From: Nanobdellota archaeon
Lineage (GTDB): Archaea > Nanobdellota > Nanobdellia > Pacearchaeales > GW2011-AR1
Length of the DNA stretch: 8,809 nt
Direction: 5' to 3'
Assembly: GCA_018830685.1 (NCBI GenBank)
Contig: JAHJRR010000117.1
Span: forward strand, 1 to 8,809
The position numbers were made by a program, and so were the translations under genes. The notes under the pieces are model-generated. The model was not told the origin of the DNA, made no database searches, and saw nothing but the letters and a program-made list of their open reading frames with translations. Of this stretch, positions 1 to 5,934 are shown piece by piece. Position 1 is the first letter of the stretch. Every line of letters starts with the position of its first letter.

Positions 1-128
1 CGGTAACTCTGAAGGGGGTGACTTGTTAGGGGGAAGTCCCCATACGAATCGAGAGGCGACCAACGAGTGCAAAATTCAAGATAATGAAAATCTTGTTCGG
101 CTCACCACCGCCTAAAGGCAGTGGATTT
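1..128 (+). other. Possible right end of an IS200/IS605-type element (tail of a tnpB-like frame plus end hairpin)
   Basis: The frame starting at base 2 is open from the left edge to TAA at 113-115 (37 codons, reading ...LLGGSPHTNREATNECK... and ending VRLTTA). The stop lies in the loop of a hairpin at 105-124. A smaller GGGG-AAGT-CCCC hairpin sits at 30-41. In IS200/IS605 elements the 3' end of tnpB overlaps a structured RNA (omega RNA) that ends in a GC-rich hairpin near the right end, often with a CTTTAG/CTAAAG loop like this one. No TnpB catalytic or zinc-finger motif is inside the window, and the minus-strand reading of the hairpin fits such ends equally well. The assignment is therefore tentative. 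Another open frame, 30-191, overlaps it and cannot be excluded. Confidence 0.25.
105..124. repeat. Hairpin with TAAA loop
   Basis: CCACCGCC (105-112) pairs with GGCAGTGG (117-124) around a TAAA loop: seven pairs and one C/A mismatch. ATTTCTTTTT follows on the plus strand, so it could act as a terminator for something entering from the left. Its shape resembles IS200/IS605 end hairpins. Confidence 0.6.
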
Positions 129-187
129 CTTTTTCAATTAATAATAGTGAACAATTTCGTGGTACAGTTAGTGGAACACATTTCTCC

Positions 188-1465
188 CTAAACCTCCAAT
201 CGATTATTCAACTCATGAGAAATATTAGTTAACATCAATTTCTTAACCTCTTCTCTCTTCGTTGTCTTAGCCAAAACCCAACCCAATTTAACAAAGGCCG
301 TTTCGGCAAGCATATCCTCAAGATAAATTATCCCCGTCTCCAATAACTCACGTCCATTAGAATAAACCAGGGGATCCAAACGTCCATTAATTGTCTGTGC
401 AACAGCACAAACAATCATCCCTTTCTCTTGAATCTCCTTCAATTTCCGCGTCCACCCTTTCCGAGCTCTCCTCGTCGGTGCGTGTCCAAGACCAGACATT
501 TCCAAAACAATCCCTTTATATTTTTTCTTCAGATAATAATCAAGTATATCAGAATCCTGCCCCGGATAAATTTTAACCAAGGCAACATCTTCAAAAAAAT
601 CAGAATCACAACTAACTCTCTTTTTATTATCCCTAATGTTATGATTCGAAAGAATATCAATTCTATCAGAATAAATTTTCGCAATAGGTTTCCCATTCAC
701 AATTTTAAACGCATCTCTTCTAGAAGTATGCATTTTCCGAACTTTCGTCCCGGGCATCGCATAGCAATAATCATCATTAATCGTTGCGTGTCCAACAATC
801 ATCACCTCTGCAATATCCGAAATGGCAGCCAAAGCAGAACACTGCAAATTCAAATTCGCGTCACTGCTTGCTCTATCAATACTTCTCTGACTATAAGTCA
901 AAACAACCGGCTTGTTCAAATCTTTAAGAAAAAAACTAAGTGCCGCAGAAGTATAATGCAAAAAATCAGTCCCATGTGTAATAATCAAACCTTTAATATT
1001 AGAATCGTTCAACAACTTCTTAGAGACCCGTGCAAGTTTCTGCCAGTCTTTAAAATCCATATCCTCCGACGCCTTCATAAATGGAACTTCCACCTTCACA
1101 ACATTAACCAACTCAAAAAGTTCAGGATAGAATTTGAACAAATCTTCAGGACTAGTCAGCCAATCGACCCCCCCTTTCTTAGGATTCAAACGTGCAGCAA
1201 TCGTCCCTCCAGTGATAATCATCGCAATATTCGGCTTTTCCTTATTTCTCTTAATATCAATCTCCTTCTTTACCCCCTCTGATTTCTTTAAAATTTTAAT
1301 TTCAGAAACATTCTTTTTGATAAATCCAATGTTATAACCAGAATCCAATTTCAACAAAACAATCCCTCGCTCGGTATTCGGAGATTCCAAAAGAATCCCT
1401 TCATAATCCCTCTTAATCAAAGAAACCTCAACATAATCTCCGGGCTTAGCCAGTATTTTTTCCAT
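188..1465 (-). CDS. gatD: Glutamyl-tRNA(Gln) amidotransferase subunit D (GatD)
   Basis: GatD is the asparaginase-like subunit of the archaeal GatDE amidotransferase. It releases ammonia from glutamine, and GatE uses it to convert Glu-tRNA(Gln) to Gln-tRNA(Gln) in the cytoplasm. The 425-aa product has the family's usual length. Residues 1-60 form the small N-terminal beta domain. The L-asparaginase-type domain follows, with the nucleophile loop IITGGTIAARL (Thr88), the second active-site motif ITHGTDFLHY (Thr166, Asp167) and the conserved lysine in KVRKMHTSRRDAF (probably Lys244), so the Thr/Thr/Asp/Lys set is complete. I chose ATG at 1465 rather than TTG at 1474, because a TATA box is centred 25.5 bases upstream and the peptide then begins MEKILAKPGD. 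Isoleucine is mostly ATT. gatE is not in the window, so GatD is not followed immediately by its partner here. Confidence 0.96.
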   Translation of the reverse strand: MEKILAKPGDYVEVSLIKRDYEGILLESPNTERGIVLLKLDSGYNIGFIKKNVSEIKILKKSEGVKKEIDIKRNKEKPNIAMIITGGTIAARLNPKKGGVDWLTSPEDLFKFYPELFELVNVVKVEVPFMKASEDMDFKDWQKLARVSKKLLNDSNIKGLIITHGTDFLHYTSAALSFFLKDLNKPVVLTYSQRSIDRASSDANLNLQCSALAAISDIAEVMIVGHATINDDYCYAMPGTKVRKMHTSRRDAFKIVNGKPIAKIYSDRIDILSNHNIRDNKKRVSCDSDFFEDVALVKIYPGQDSDILDYYLKKKYKGIVLEMSGLGHAPTRRARKGWTRKLKEIQEKGMIVCAVAQTINGRLDPLVYSNGRELLETGIIYLEDMLAETAFVKLGWVLAKTTKREEVKKLMLTNISHELNNRLEV

Positions 1466-1486
1466 ATCAAACAAAACTGCCGAAGA

Positions 1487-1494
1487 TATAAAAA
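1487..1494 (-). promoter_or_regulatory. TATA box for gatD
   Basis: TTTTTATA on the minus strand, centred 25.5 bases before the ATG at 1465. With archaeal TATA-to-start-site spacing, transcription would begin at or next to the A of the ATG, implying a leaderless mRNA. This position is the main reason for preferring that start codon. Confidence 0.65.
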
Positions 1495-1768
1495 CTTTTA
1501 GGAGATGTTCAATTCACAAATTCAATCTTATTGCCCTTTAAGTAAAATTTTTGTTACAGCAAATTATCAAATAAATAAGTTCGCTTCTACCTCCAGACCC
1601 TGCACGTGGAGAGAATAAAATTTGTCGCTACCACGAAATCGCTCGAGCTCACAATTTACTTATTAATAATGCAAATCCAAGTTTGTTCTATTATTAACTT
1701 TAAAGATAAACCGAGCAATCGCGAGGCAAACTAAATAGAATTCAAATGTTAAACAAATCTAAATGTTT
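1495..1768. other. Gene-free stretch with AT-rich inverted repeat and short repeated words
   Basis: No convincing gene is visible. Arms ATAAATAAGT (1571-1580) and ACTTATTAAT (1658-1667) are complementary at 9 of 10 positions and enclose about 77 bases. Inside are a CTCCA/TGGAG hairpin (1591-1595 with 1607-1611), two TCGCT words (1625-1629 and 1639-1643) separated by CCACGAAA, and a GCTCGAGC palindrome (1641-1648). The minus-strand word AGCGATTTCGTGGTAG resembles AGCGACTTCGTGATAG at 3519-3534. It could be a small RNA or a decayed repeat. The AT-rich arms alone are weak evidence. Confidence 0.35.
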
Positions 1769-2020
1769 TTATCTAACCTTCTTCCCAAACCCCTTCAACT
1801 TCTTTATCTTCTTCCTTCCCTCCTCCATCTTCGCCAATTTCTTATAAAACCTTCTGGAAGAATCAATCTGAGAATCAATAAGTTTGGCTTGACCTTCGCT
1901 CCAGTTATTATCAGAATTTTTCCGAATATAGTCTGCCCAATATTTAATAAAATTTATCCTCTCGGAAAAATTCTTCATCTTTTCATTCTTTATTTCATCT
2001 TTACTAAAAGTTGATTTCAT
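1769..2020 (-). CDS. Small basic protein, second gene of a truncated nucleotidyltransferase pair
   Basis: An 83-aa lysine-rich protein, predicted mostly helical, with a strongly basic tail (EEGRKKIKKLKGFGKKVR). The centre, NNWSEGQAKLIDSQI followed by SSRRFYKKLA, resembles the 'EWS..Q..LI.SQI..A..FY..L' pattern I associate with small archaeal proteins found next to nucleotidyltransferases. That resemblance is from memory and is not a firm family assignment. Its ATG overlaps the stop of the upstream gene in an ATGA arrangement, which implies translational coupling and supports it as a real gene. There is no membrane segment and no cysteine, so it is likely cytosolic. Pairing with a short partner suggests a toxin-antitoxin-like or remnant module, but the sequence does not prove one. 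Confidence 0.7.
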   Translation of the reverse strand: MKSTFSKDEIKNEKMKNFSERINFIKYWADYIRKNSDNNWSEGQAKLIDSQIDSSRRFYKKLAKMEEGRKKIKKLKGFGKKVR

Positions 2021-2190
2021 TTTTTAAGCCACTCCCATTTCTCCTCAACACCGAGAAGAGAAACATATCCAAAAACAATTGCATAGTCCGTATGCTTTTC
2101 GATTATCTTAAGAAAATCAAGAGTAAACTTATCCAATTCATTAAGACTTTTGTTTAAAATGATCTCTTTCTTAACAGAATCATATTCCAT
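2017..2190 (-). CDS. Truncated nucleotidyltransferase-like protein
   Basis: A 57-aa product. Residues 16-46 (SLNELDKFTLDFLKII, then EKHTDYAIVFGYVSLLG) resemble the N-terminus of a widespread archaeal nucleotidyltransferase family, in which the helix is followed by 'YVIVSGYVSILFGRSRGTEDID'. Here, directly after GYVSLLG, where the catalytic GRSRGTEDID segment should stand, the chain reads VEEKWEWLKK and stops. No transferase activity is expected. It may be a deletion derivative or a minimal antitoxin-like domain. The frame is intact, a TATA box is centred 25.5 bases before the ATG, and the stop overlaps the start of the 83-aa gene by ATGA, so it looks like a live gene rather than drift. The family link is from remembered motifs. 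Confidence 0.65.
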   Translation of the reverse strand: MEYDSVKKEIILNKSLNELDKFTLDFLKIIEKHTDYAIVFGYVSLLGVEEKWEWLKK

Positions 2191-2211
2191 AATGAAATCA
2201 AAGAATTAATC

Positions 2212-2219
2212 TATAAAAA
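2212..2219 (-). promoter_or_regulatory. TATA box for the nucleotidyltransferase-like pair
   Basis: TTTTTATA on the minus strand, centred 25.5 bases before the ATG at 2190, in the 41-base gap after the permease stop. It implies that the pair has its own leaderless transcript rather than depending on readthrough from the permease. Confidence 0.6.
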
Positions 2220-2231
2220 CCTTATGAGTTC

Positions 2232-3362
2232 TCAAGCAAAAACCTCAAGAAAAATTCCTGTCACAAAAATTAAAGTCAAAACAGTTATAATAAACCAATT
2301 AATTGGAATGGAATACTCTGGTTTGACATCTCCTTTTATCTGTGCCTTCCGAGCCATTAAAAGAATTAAAATCCCCGTGAATCCTCCAGAAATCACACCC
2401 CCAAGACCAAGTATCCTTACAAACCCCGCCAAGTTAAAAAAACTAACAAAAATATAGAGCAATAAGGGTACAATAGAAACATAGAGAAAAGAGGATTTCT
2501 TTTTATTAAAATCAAAAATAAATGAATCTCTAAGAGCGAAACTAAGAACAAAAAAACTAGTCATCATAGTAAATATTCCCAAAAGAACAAGTAACTTTCC
2601 AAAAAGTCCTGAAAAAGAAATAGTAGCTACTTCACTTACACTTCCGTTTAAAACTCCCACAACAACAAAACTAAACATAAGATATGAAACAATAGGAATC
2701 AAGCTCCCAACAATTATCACTTTTTTCAACACATTTCTATCTTTGCCAATCTCCCTCGTTAACTCGGGCACAGAATTAAAACCTAACAAAGCAAAAAGCA
2801 CAATTCCAAAAGGCATAAAAAAATTATTAAAATTAGTCTGCACAAGATTTTCTTTGTTTACATCTGGAAGAAGAAATAAAAATGAAAAAAACAAGGCAAC
2901 CAGAATAAAAATAACGCTCCAAAATTCAAGACTTTTTAATCGGCTTAATCCTCCCTGCAATAAGATGGTCATAACTCCCCAGAACACAAGACCAAACAAA
3001 AAAGCATAACCAGTGTTTCCAAAAATAAGTCTAGATAAACTTTGACCCTCACCAATTAAATAAGCAAGAAGAGCAGAATACACTCCAAGGATTATTGCAC
3101 TCAACATTATCTTTTTTGCAGTTTTACCAAGATATTTTTCTGCATATCCAGTAAGTTGATGAATTTTTTTGGTTCTAAGAGTGATTTCGCCAATCCAGAG
3201 ATTCAAAAAAGTCATAACAACTCCAAGAAAGATAAGCCAGAAAGCTCCTATCAAAAATCCAGATTGTGCAAATACGTAAGGCAATCCAAGAACACCCGCT
3301 CCTATGATTGTCCCCACGAGAGTAAAAACTGCCGAAAAAAAGTTCCTTCTTTTTGTTTCCAT
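2232..3362 (-). CDS. Amino-acid permease (APC superfamily, aromatic amino-acid permease-like)
   Basis: A 376-aa integral membrane transporter with about eleven hydrophobic segments. The first contains TLVGTIIGAGVLGLPYVF, the glycine-rich unwound helix 1 of APC-fold transporters that binds substrate; GAGVLGLPY is typical of the aromatic (Trp/Tyr) and eukaryotic AAAP permease branches. A second conserved stretch, GIVLFALLGFNSVPELTREI, near residues 187-206 matches the helix/loop after TM5 of this group. The length suits the family (380-420 aa). It probably imports an amino acid by proton or sodium symport across the cytoplasmic membrane. Substrate cannot be read from sequence; an aromatic amino acid is the first guess. 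The gene stands alone, with its own promoter and downstream gene promoter. Confidence 0.88.
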   Translation of the reverse strand: METKRRNFFSAVFTLVGTIIGAGVLGLPYVFAQSGFLIGAFWLIFLGVVMTFLNLWIGEITLRTKKIHQLTGYAEKYLGKTAKKIMLSAIILGVYSALLAYLIGEGQSLSRLIFGNTGYAFLFGLVFWGVMTILLQGGLSRLKSLEFWSVIFILVALFFSFLFLLPDVNKENLVQTNFNNFFMPFGIVLFALLGFNSVPELTREIGKDRNVLKKVIIVGSLIPIVSYLMFSFVVVGVLNGSVSEVATISFSGLFGKLLVLLGIFTMMTSFFVLSFALRDSFIFDFNKKKSSFLYVSIVPLLLYIFVSFFNLAGFVRILGLGGVISGGFTGILILLMARKAQIKGDVKPEYSIPINWFIITVLTLIFVTGIFLEVFA

Positions 3363-3392
3363 AATTGAGATGAATAAAACAAGAATAGGGAT

Positions 3393-3400
3393 TATAAAAA
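3393..3400 (-). promoter_or_regulatory. TATA box for the permease gene
   Basis: TTTTTATA on the minus strand, centred about 34 bases before the ATG at 3362. Transcription would start near 3371, leaving a leader of about 8 nucleotides. This differs from the 25-26 base spacing seen at most other genes in the window. Confidence 0.5.
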
Positions 3401-3471
3401 GTTAATTAGAAAATAAATAATTCTTACCTCTTTGAATCAATAAAAAGCCCCGCATAGTTTTAATAAATTAT

Positions 3472-3571
3472 CCTAATCCAATCGCGAGCGTCAGCGAGCA
3501 GTATCCTAAGGGTAGAAAAGCGACTTCGTGATAGAAACTAAAATAAAAATAATTTCTCGTGCGGGATTGGG
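3472..3571. repeat. Inverted-repeat element with iterated GCGAGC words
   Basis: CCTAATCC (3472-3479) pairs with GGATTGGG (3564-3571) by seven Watson-Crick pairs and one G-T. After a 3-base bulge, CGCG (3483-3486) pairs with TGCG (3560-3563), giving a closed element of 100 bases. Inside are GCGAGC-GTCA-GCGAGC (3484-3499) and AGCGACTTCGTGATAG (3519-3534). It could be a structured RNA or a dispersed DNA repeat. I see no start codon or box C/D pair that settles this. It lies in the 346-base gene-free gap 3363-3708. Confidence 0.45.
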
Positions 3572-3649
3572 AGTAGGGCAGAACTTATTAAACAGAAACT
3601 ATTTCTTAAATGAAGCCATTGATTTTACTAAGTTATTTTAGGATTTGAC

Positions 3650-3683
3650 GGTTAATTCTCAGAGTGGGTTGGGTGAGCACTTT
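3650..3683 (+). repeat. Degenerate repeat shared with 8185-8260
   Basis: TTAATTCTCA (3654-3663) followed by GTGGGTTGGGTGAGCACTTTT resembles TTAATTCTCA at 8185-8194 followed, after about 34 extra bases, by GTGGGTCGGACGAGATACTTTT. The order is kept, so the two may be copies of one intergenic element. This copy lies 3' of the tRNA gene. Confidence 0.35.
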
Positions 3684-3708
3684 TCTCTTTAATTTATCGA
3701 ATCCCAAA

Positions 3709-3780
3709 TAAGCCCGGAGGGATTCGAACCCCCATCAACAGGGCCGAAACCTGTTATCCTATCCATTGAACGACGGGCCT
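3709..3780 (-). tRNA. tRNA-Arg (anticodon UCG)
   Basis: Minus-strand cloverleaf of 72 nt. The acceptor stem AGGCCCG/CGGGCTT has 7 pairs, one of them G-U. The D stem is GTTC/GGAT with two wobbles and an 8-nt loop. The anticodon stem ACAGG/CCTGT is perfect around the loop TTTCGGC, giving anticodon TCG, which decodes CGA and probably other CGN codons as arginine. A 4-nt variable region precedes the T arm GGGGG-TTCGAAT-CCCTC. The discriminator base is A. No CCA is encoded, so it is added after transcription. No intron is visible. Confidence 0.95.
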
Positions 3781-3803
3781 ATCCATTTCTGACATCTTAA
3801 GAG

Positions 3804-3811
3804 AATAAAAA
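3804..3811 (-). promoter_or_regulatory. TATA box for tRNA-Arg
   Basis: TTTTTATT on the minus strand, centred about 27 bases before the tRNA 5' end at 3780. It sits back to back with the box of the plus-strand operon, so a 68-base gap serves two divergent promoters. Confidence 0.6.
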
Positions 3812-3813
3812 GG

Positions 3814-3821
3814 TTTTTATT
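3814..3821 (+). promoter_or_regulatory. TATA box for the 3849-5885 operon
   Basis: TTTTTATT is centred about 31 bases before the ATG at 3849, predicting a start near 3844 and a leader of only a few bases. GAGGAG at 3836-3841 is spaced like a Shine-Dalgarno site but would fall upstream of that start. It matters only if an earlier start site is used. Confidence 0.5.
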
Positions 3822-3848
3822 TCATTATGAAGTCAGAGGAGTAGGAAA

Positions 3849-4547
3849 ATGATGATAAATTATCAGTATAGTTATCTCGTATGGACATTAATCTTCGCTA
3901 CAGCATGGCTAGGACTCTATTTATGGAGAAAAGATACTCGAAAAGAAATGATAATCATAAGTACCCTCTTCGGAATAGGCGGAGTATTGAGCCAAATAGT
4001 CTATTTAAACGATTGGTGGCGACCAGAAACAATCACCCAAACAAGCATAGGAATAGAAGATTTCTTAATTGGATTTTTCATCGGAGGCTTGGCCGCAGTA
4101 ATATATGAAGAAGTTTACAAAAAAAGAATAAAAATCAAGGAAAAAACAAACAAAAAACGGGGATCAACATTTTATATTTTCCCTATATTTATAATAATTT
4201 TCTTTGGAAGTTTCTACATTCTAAAAATCAATTCTTTCTATTCAACAATAATGGCATTCCTAATCTCTACAGGAATAATCTGGATAAAAAGAAAAGACTT
4301 AATAAAAAATTCAATCATCAGTGGCATTTTGACCATGATTGTTGGAGTAGCAATATACTTTATTTTACTAGCAATATATCCTGAGCTAATTGAGAGATTC
4401 TGGTATCTTGAAAAAGGAAGTTGGTATAGAGAATTATTCTTTGGCTTGCCTATAGAAGAATATCTTTTCTATCTCTTCGCAGGAGCATTCATCGGACCTC
4501 TTTATGAATATTGGAAAGAAGGAAAGTTAATAAACATAAAAAGTTAA
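3849..4547 (+). CDS. Lycopene-cyclase-domain-like integral membrane protein
   Basis: A 232-aa protein with about seven hydrophobic segments (near residues 8-26, 34-52, 66-87, 107-124, 129-146, 154-176 and 203-219). Two related blocks contain a helix-start acidic motif: SIGIEDFLIGFF (67-77), preceded by DWWRPE, and FGLPIEEYLFYLFAG (198-212), preceded by RFWYLEKG. The PxEE-x-LF signature after an R-x-W region is characteristic of the lycopene cyclase domain (CrtYc/CrtYd type), where the acidic pair is thought to act in ring closure. The repeated layout suits a fused two-domain protein. The window has no carotenoid pathway genes, so the substrate is unknown and cyclase activity is inference. It is the first gene of a three-gene operon, 8 bases before the HtrA-like gene. 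Isoleucine is mostly ATA. Confidence 0.6.
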   Translation: MMINYQYSYLVWTLIFATAWLGLYLWRKDTRKEMIIISTLFGIGGVLSQIVYLNDWWRPETITQTSIGIEDFLIGFFIGGLAAVIYEEVYKKRIKIKEKTNKKRGSTFYIFPIFIIIFFGSFYILKINSFYSTIMAFLISTGIIWIKRKDLIKNSIISGILTMIVGVAIYFILLAIYPELIERFWYLEKGSWYRELFFGLPIEEYLFYLFAGAFIGPLYEYWKEGKLINIKS

Positions 4548-4555
4548 TTTAGAAA

Positions 4556-5467
4556 ATGGAAAGAGGCAGACCGATAGTTCATCACCACATAACACTAAAG
4601 CGACACCACAAATGGCTCATTGGAAGTTTCACAACGATAGTATTTCTATTCATGATTATCATGAGCATCTTTGTTTATATGATGTTCATCAAACAAGAAG
4701 TGAACTACAACGCACTAGATAGAAAAATAAATAACCTCGATAAAGAGATGCAGTCAAACATAAATGCCCTGTCCGAAGGACTAATCACAACGAACGAAGA
4801 TTTAAAAAAATTAGGATTAAACATTGGAACAATAACCAATGAATTCGACTTGCTTAAAGCATCTGTTGGAGAAGACTTCTCTGGAATCATTGACACAATA
4901 GTTCCATCAGTCGTCACAATAAGAACCGATTCTGGTCAAGGAACAGGATTCATAGTTCACGAAGATGGATACATAGTCACAAACGCACATGTTTTGGCAG
5001 ACAGCCAAGGAACTCTCGCGACGGGCATATATGCTATCACTTCTAACCAAAAATCCAGAGATGCAACATTAATTGGGTACGATGGAAACTTAGATATAGC
5101 TCTTCTAAAAATTGAAGGAAGCTACAATGAAATAGAATTCGGAAACTCCAATGACATTAAAGTAGGAGAGAAAGTAATTGCAATAGGAAATCCATTAGGA
5201 CTTCAATTCTCAGTCTCACAAGGAATAGTTTCTGCAATGAACAGGGAAGGAGCAAACGGAATAAAAGCATACATACAAACAGACGCAGCACTAAATCCAG
5301 GAAACTCTGGAGGACCTTTAGTAAACACCAAAGGGAAGGTCATCGGAATAAACAATTTTAAAGTCGGAGCAGCAGAAAGCCTCGGATTCGCTCTAGAATC
5401 AGATTATATAATTGACATAATAAACAAAATTTCAGAAGAAGTTTTAGGAGAAGCACTTTTAAATTAA
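4556..5467 (+). CDS. Membrane-anchored HtrA/DegP-like serine protease without PDZ
   Basis: A 303-aa product. A short basic N-terminus (residues 1-19) is followed by one transmembrane helix (about 21-45), then a heptad-rich, probably coiled-coil stalk (50-104). A trypsin-like protease domain of the HtrA (S1C) family runs to the end. The catalytic triad is intact: His145 in VTNAHVLA, Asp180 in GNLDIALLKI and Ser251 in NPGNSGGPLV, with the oxyanion GNSGG. The domain should face outside the cell, cleaving or trimming misfolded envelope proteins. HtrA proteins usually carry C-terminal PDZ domains; here the chain ends about 50 residues after the serine, so substrate selection and oligomer formation must work otherwise, perhaps through the coiled coil. 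It lies 8 bases after the membrane protein gene and one base before the putative lipoprotein gene, so the three are probably co-transcribed. Confidence 0.93.
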   Translation: MERGRPIVHHHITLKRHHKWLIGSFTTIVFLFMIIMSIFVYMMFIKQEVNYNALDRKINNLDKEMQSNINALSEGLITTNEDLKKLGLNIGTITNEFDLLKASVGEDFSGIIDTIVPSVVTIRTDSGQGTGFIVHEDGYIVTNAHVLADSQGTLATGIYAITSNQKSRDATLIGYDGNLDIALLKIEGSYNEIEFGNSNDIKVGEKVIAIGNPLGLQFSVSQGIVSAMNREGANGIKAYIQTDAALNPGNSGGPLVNTKGKVIGINNFKVGAAESLGFALESDYIIDIINKISEEVLGEALLN

Positions 5468-5468
5468 A

Positions 5469-5885
5469 ATGAAAAGGATTTTTCCATATTCATTACTAAC
5501 CTCTCTTTTATTTTCTGCCTGCTCATATCACCCCCAACTAACTCTAAAGCGTTCAATAAAACATCCAGAAGGAATAAGATATTTGCAATATACTGTTCAA
5601 GATTTAGACAACAAATTAAAAAGAGAAGTACTTGAATCAACAGGAATTCAAACAGATTCCATAAGAGCAATACTAAAACAACAGGACAAAAAAAGTCTAG
5701 AAGCTGAACTAAAAGGAAACCAATATAAAACAGTGGTATCATTCTCCTTTCTCTCGGGGAGAAGAATTTATAGCCTAAGATTTTACGATGACGACAATGA
5801 TGGAGTTTTTGACCATCCTCGGAGAAAACCGAAACATTCAGCAGAAATAAGTGACAGAATAATAAATAATAATCAAAAAAACTAA
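5469..5885 (+). CDS. Small putative lipoprotein with Asp-rich motif
   Basis: A 138-aa protein of no family I recognise. The N-terminus has a lipoprotein-type signal: MKR, a hydrophobic stretch IFPYSLLTSLL and the lipobox-like FSAC, with Cys18 the probable modified residue. The mature part is predicted alpha/beta (for example RYLQYTVQDLDNKLKREV). It then has a strand-rich region VVSFSFLSGRRIYSLRF and FYDDDNDGVFDH (105-116), which fits the D-x-D-x-D-G-x-x-D spacing of EF-hand or thrombospondin-type calcium loops. A polar tail ends it. The start ATG is one base after the protease stop, so translation is probably coupled. The context suggests an extracellular partner, substrate or regulator of the HtrA-like protease; that is inference. 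Confidence 0.8.
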   Translation: MKRIFPYSLLTSLLFSACSYHPQLTLKRSIKHPEGIRYLQYTVQDLDNKLKREVLESTGIQTDSIRAILKQQDKKSLEAELKGNQYKTVVSFSFLSGRRIYSLRFYDDDNDGVFDHPRRKPKHSAEISDRIINNNQKN

Positions 5886-5905
5886 AATCTTGCTGTCTAA
5901 AAAAG

Positions 5906-5913
5906 TTTAATAA
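5906..5913 (+). promoter_or_regulatory. TATA box for proS
   Basis: TTTAATAA, centred 25.5 bases before the ATG at 5935, in the 49-base gap after the putative lipoprotein gene. It predicts a leaderless proS transcript independent of the upstream operon. Confidence 0.65.
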
Positions 5914-5934
5914 ACCTGCAAACTAAGTGTATAT

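Noticed and set aside
14..25. AGGGGGTGAC shared with the transposase end (minus strand near 8689-8698)
   Set aside because: The match is about 10-11 bases and stops there; the palindrome is not repeated at the left. Too short to call a second copy of the same element end.
30..191. Frame 30-191 (GEVPIRIERRPTSA...) as a gene
   Set aside because: It has no start codon near its upstream stop (27-29) and runs through the hairpin. It may be the shadow of a TnpB-like tail or a decayed frame.
428..1282. 284-codon plus-strand open frame
   Set aside because: It lies wholly antisense to gatD, is low-complexity and basic with many Ile, Asn and Arg, and has no recognisable motif or well-placed promoter. 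It is a shadow of the real gene.
1505..1618. 37-codon plus-strand frame starting AGGAG-ATG
   Set aside because: There is no TATA box at a usable distance, the GGAG abuts the ATG, and the peptide has no features.
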